Below are positions 5,895 through 6,000 of a stretch of DNA of 6,000 nt, in pieces. The stretch comes from Candidatus Woesearchaeota archaeon (GTDB lineage Archaea > Nanoarchaeota > Nanoarchaeia > Woesearchaeales > GW2011-AR4). A program made the position numbers and the translations under genes. The stretch is from positions 1 to 6,000 of the forward strand of contig JAHFQL010000075.1 in assembly GCA_023259315.1 (NCBI GenBank), read 5' to 3'. Position 1 is the first letter of the stretch; every line of letters begins with the position of its first letter. The notes under the pieces are model-generated. The model had not been told where the DNA came from. It ran no database searches and saw nothing but the letters and a program-made list of their open reading frames with translations.

Positions 5895-6000
5895 TTACTT
5901 TACACTTTTCATATCTCTTCTATAAACATCATAAGGAGTCAAATAATTCAAACTCATGTGTGGTCTTCTAAAATTATAATAGTTAAGAAATTTCTTCAGG
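5895..6000 (-). CDS. Integrase-core DDE transposase, C-terminal end (IS481/IS3-like, partial)
   Basis: The last 34 codons and the stop (5897-5895) of a minus-strand gene are present; the 5' part lies beyond the right edge. The translation contains LNYYNFRRPHMSLNYLTP followed by YDVY and a short basic tail. The pattern N-x-x-RPH-x-SL-x-x-x-TP is the hallmark of the segment after the catalytic Glu in rve-type integrase cores of IS481, IS3 and related insertion sequences. The DDE residues themselves are upstream and not visible, so whether the element is intact cannot be judged. IS481 is suggested by the simple C-terminus, but IS3 family members end alike. It is read in the same direction as the glycan operon, so read-through could reach the dehydrogenase gene. 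Confidence 0.82.
   Translation of the reverse strand, partial: LKKFLNYYNFRRPHMSLNYLTPYDVYRRDMKSVK

Noticed and set aside
1..6000. CRISPR array, tRNA, rRNA or a defence system
   Set aside because: No direct-repeat and spacer pattern, cloverleaf-like sequence, rRNA motif or defence-protein domain was seen, and nearly all of the window is explained by the seven coding regions.

Overview
The window is AT-rich, densely coding DNA, most likely from an archaeon and possibly a DPANN-type lineage. This rests on three things. No Shine-Dalgarno motif is visible before any of the five complete genes. A purine-rich BRE-like stretch plus an A/T-only TATA-like box lies so close to the first ATG of the operon that its transcript would be nearly leaderless. 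The proteins are lysine-rich. The taxonomic call is an inference, because no rRNA or other marker gene is present.

Layout. Positions 2-763 (+) hold the 3' part of a gene for a protein with four TPR-like repeats followed by what looks like the C-terminal block of an SGNH-type hydrolase; its 5' end lies outside the window. It converges, across 29 bases, on a five-gene minus-strand operon (5826 down to 793). In transcription order the operon encodes a UDP-sugar 6-dehydrogenase, an extended SDR epimerase/dehydratase/decarboxylase-type enzyme, a three-domain sugar C-methyltransferase, an aldo/keto reductase and a DPM1-like family 2 glycosyltransferase. The first three are joined by ATGA overlaps, the fourth follows after 1 base and the fifth after 10 bases. 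Upstream of the operon, on the same strand, is the last 34 codons of an integrase-core (IS481/IS3-like) transposase. A near-perfect hairpin lies between them and may mark the end of an insertion sequence.

How the genes may work together. The dehydrogenase would make a UDP-uronic acid and the SDR could epimerise it or convert it to a 4-keto intermediate. The C-methyltransferase belongs to a family that methylates carbon next to a sugar ketone, the aldo/keto reductase could then reduce the ketone, and the glycosyltransferase would transfer a sugar to a lipid or glycan. The most economical reading is a short pathway for a branched (C-methyl) sugar used in a surface glycan. Each family assignment is well supported, but the order of steps and the product are inferred. 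The convergent SGNH-like gene may also act on surface polysaccharide, since such hydrolases often trim or acylate it.
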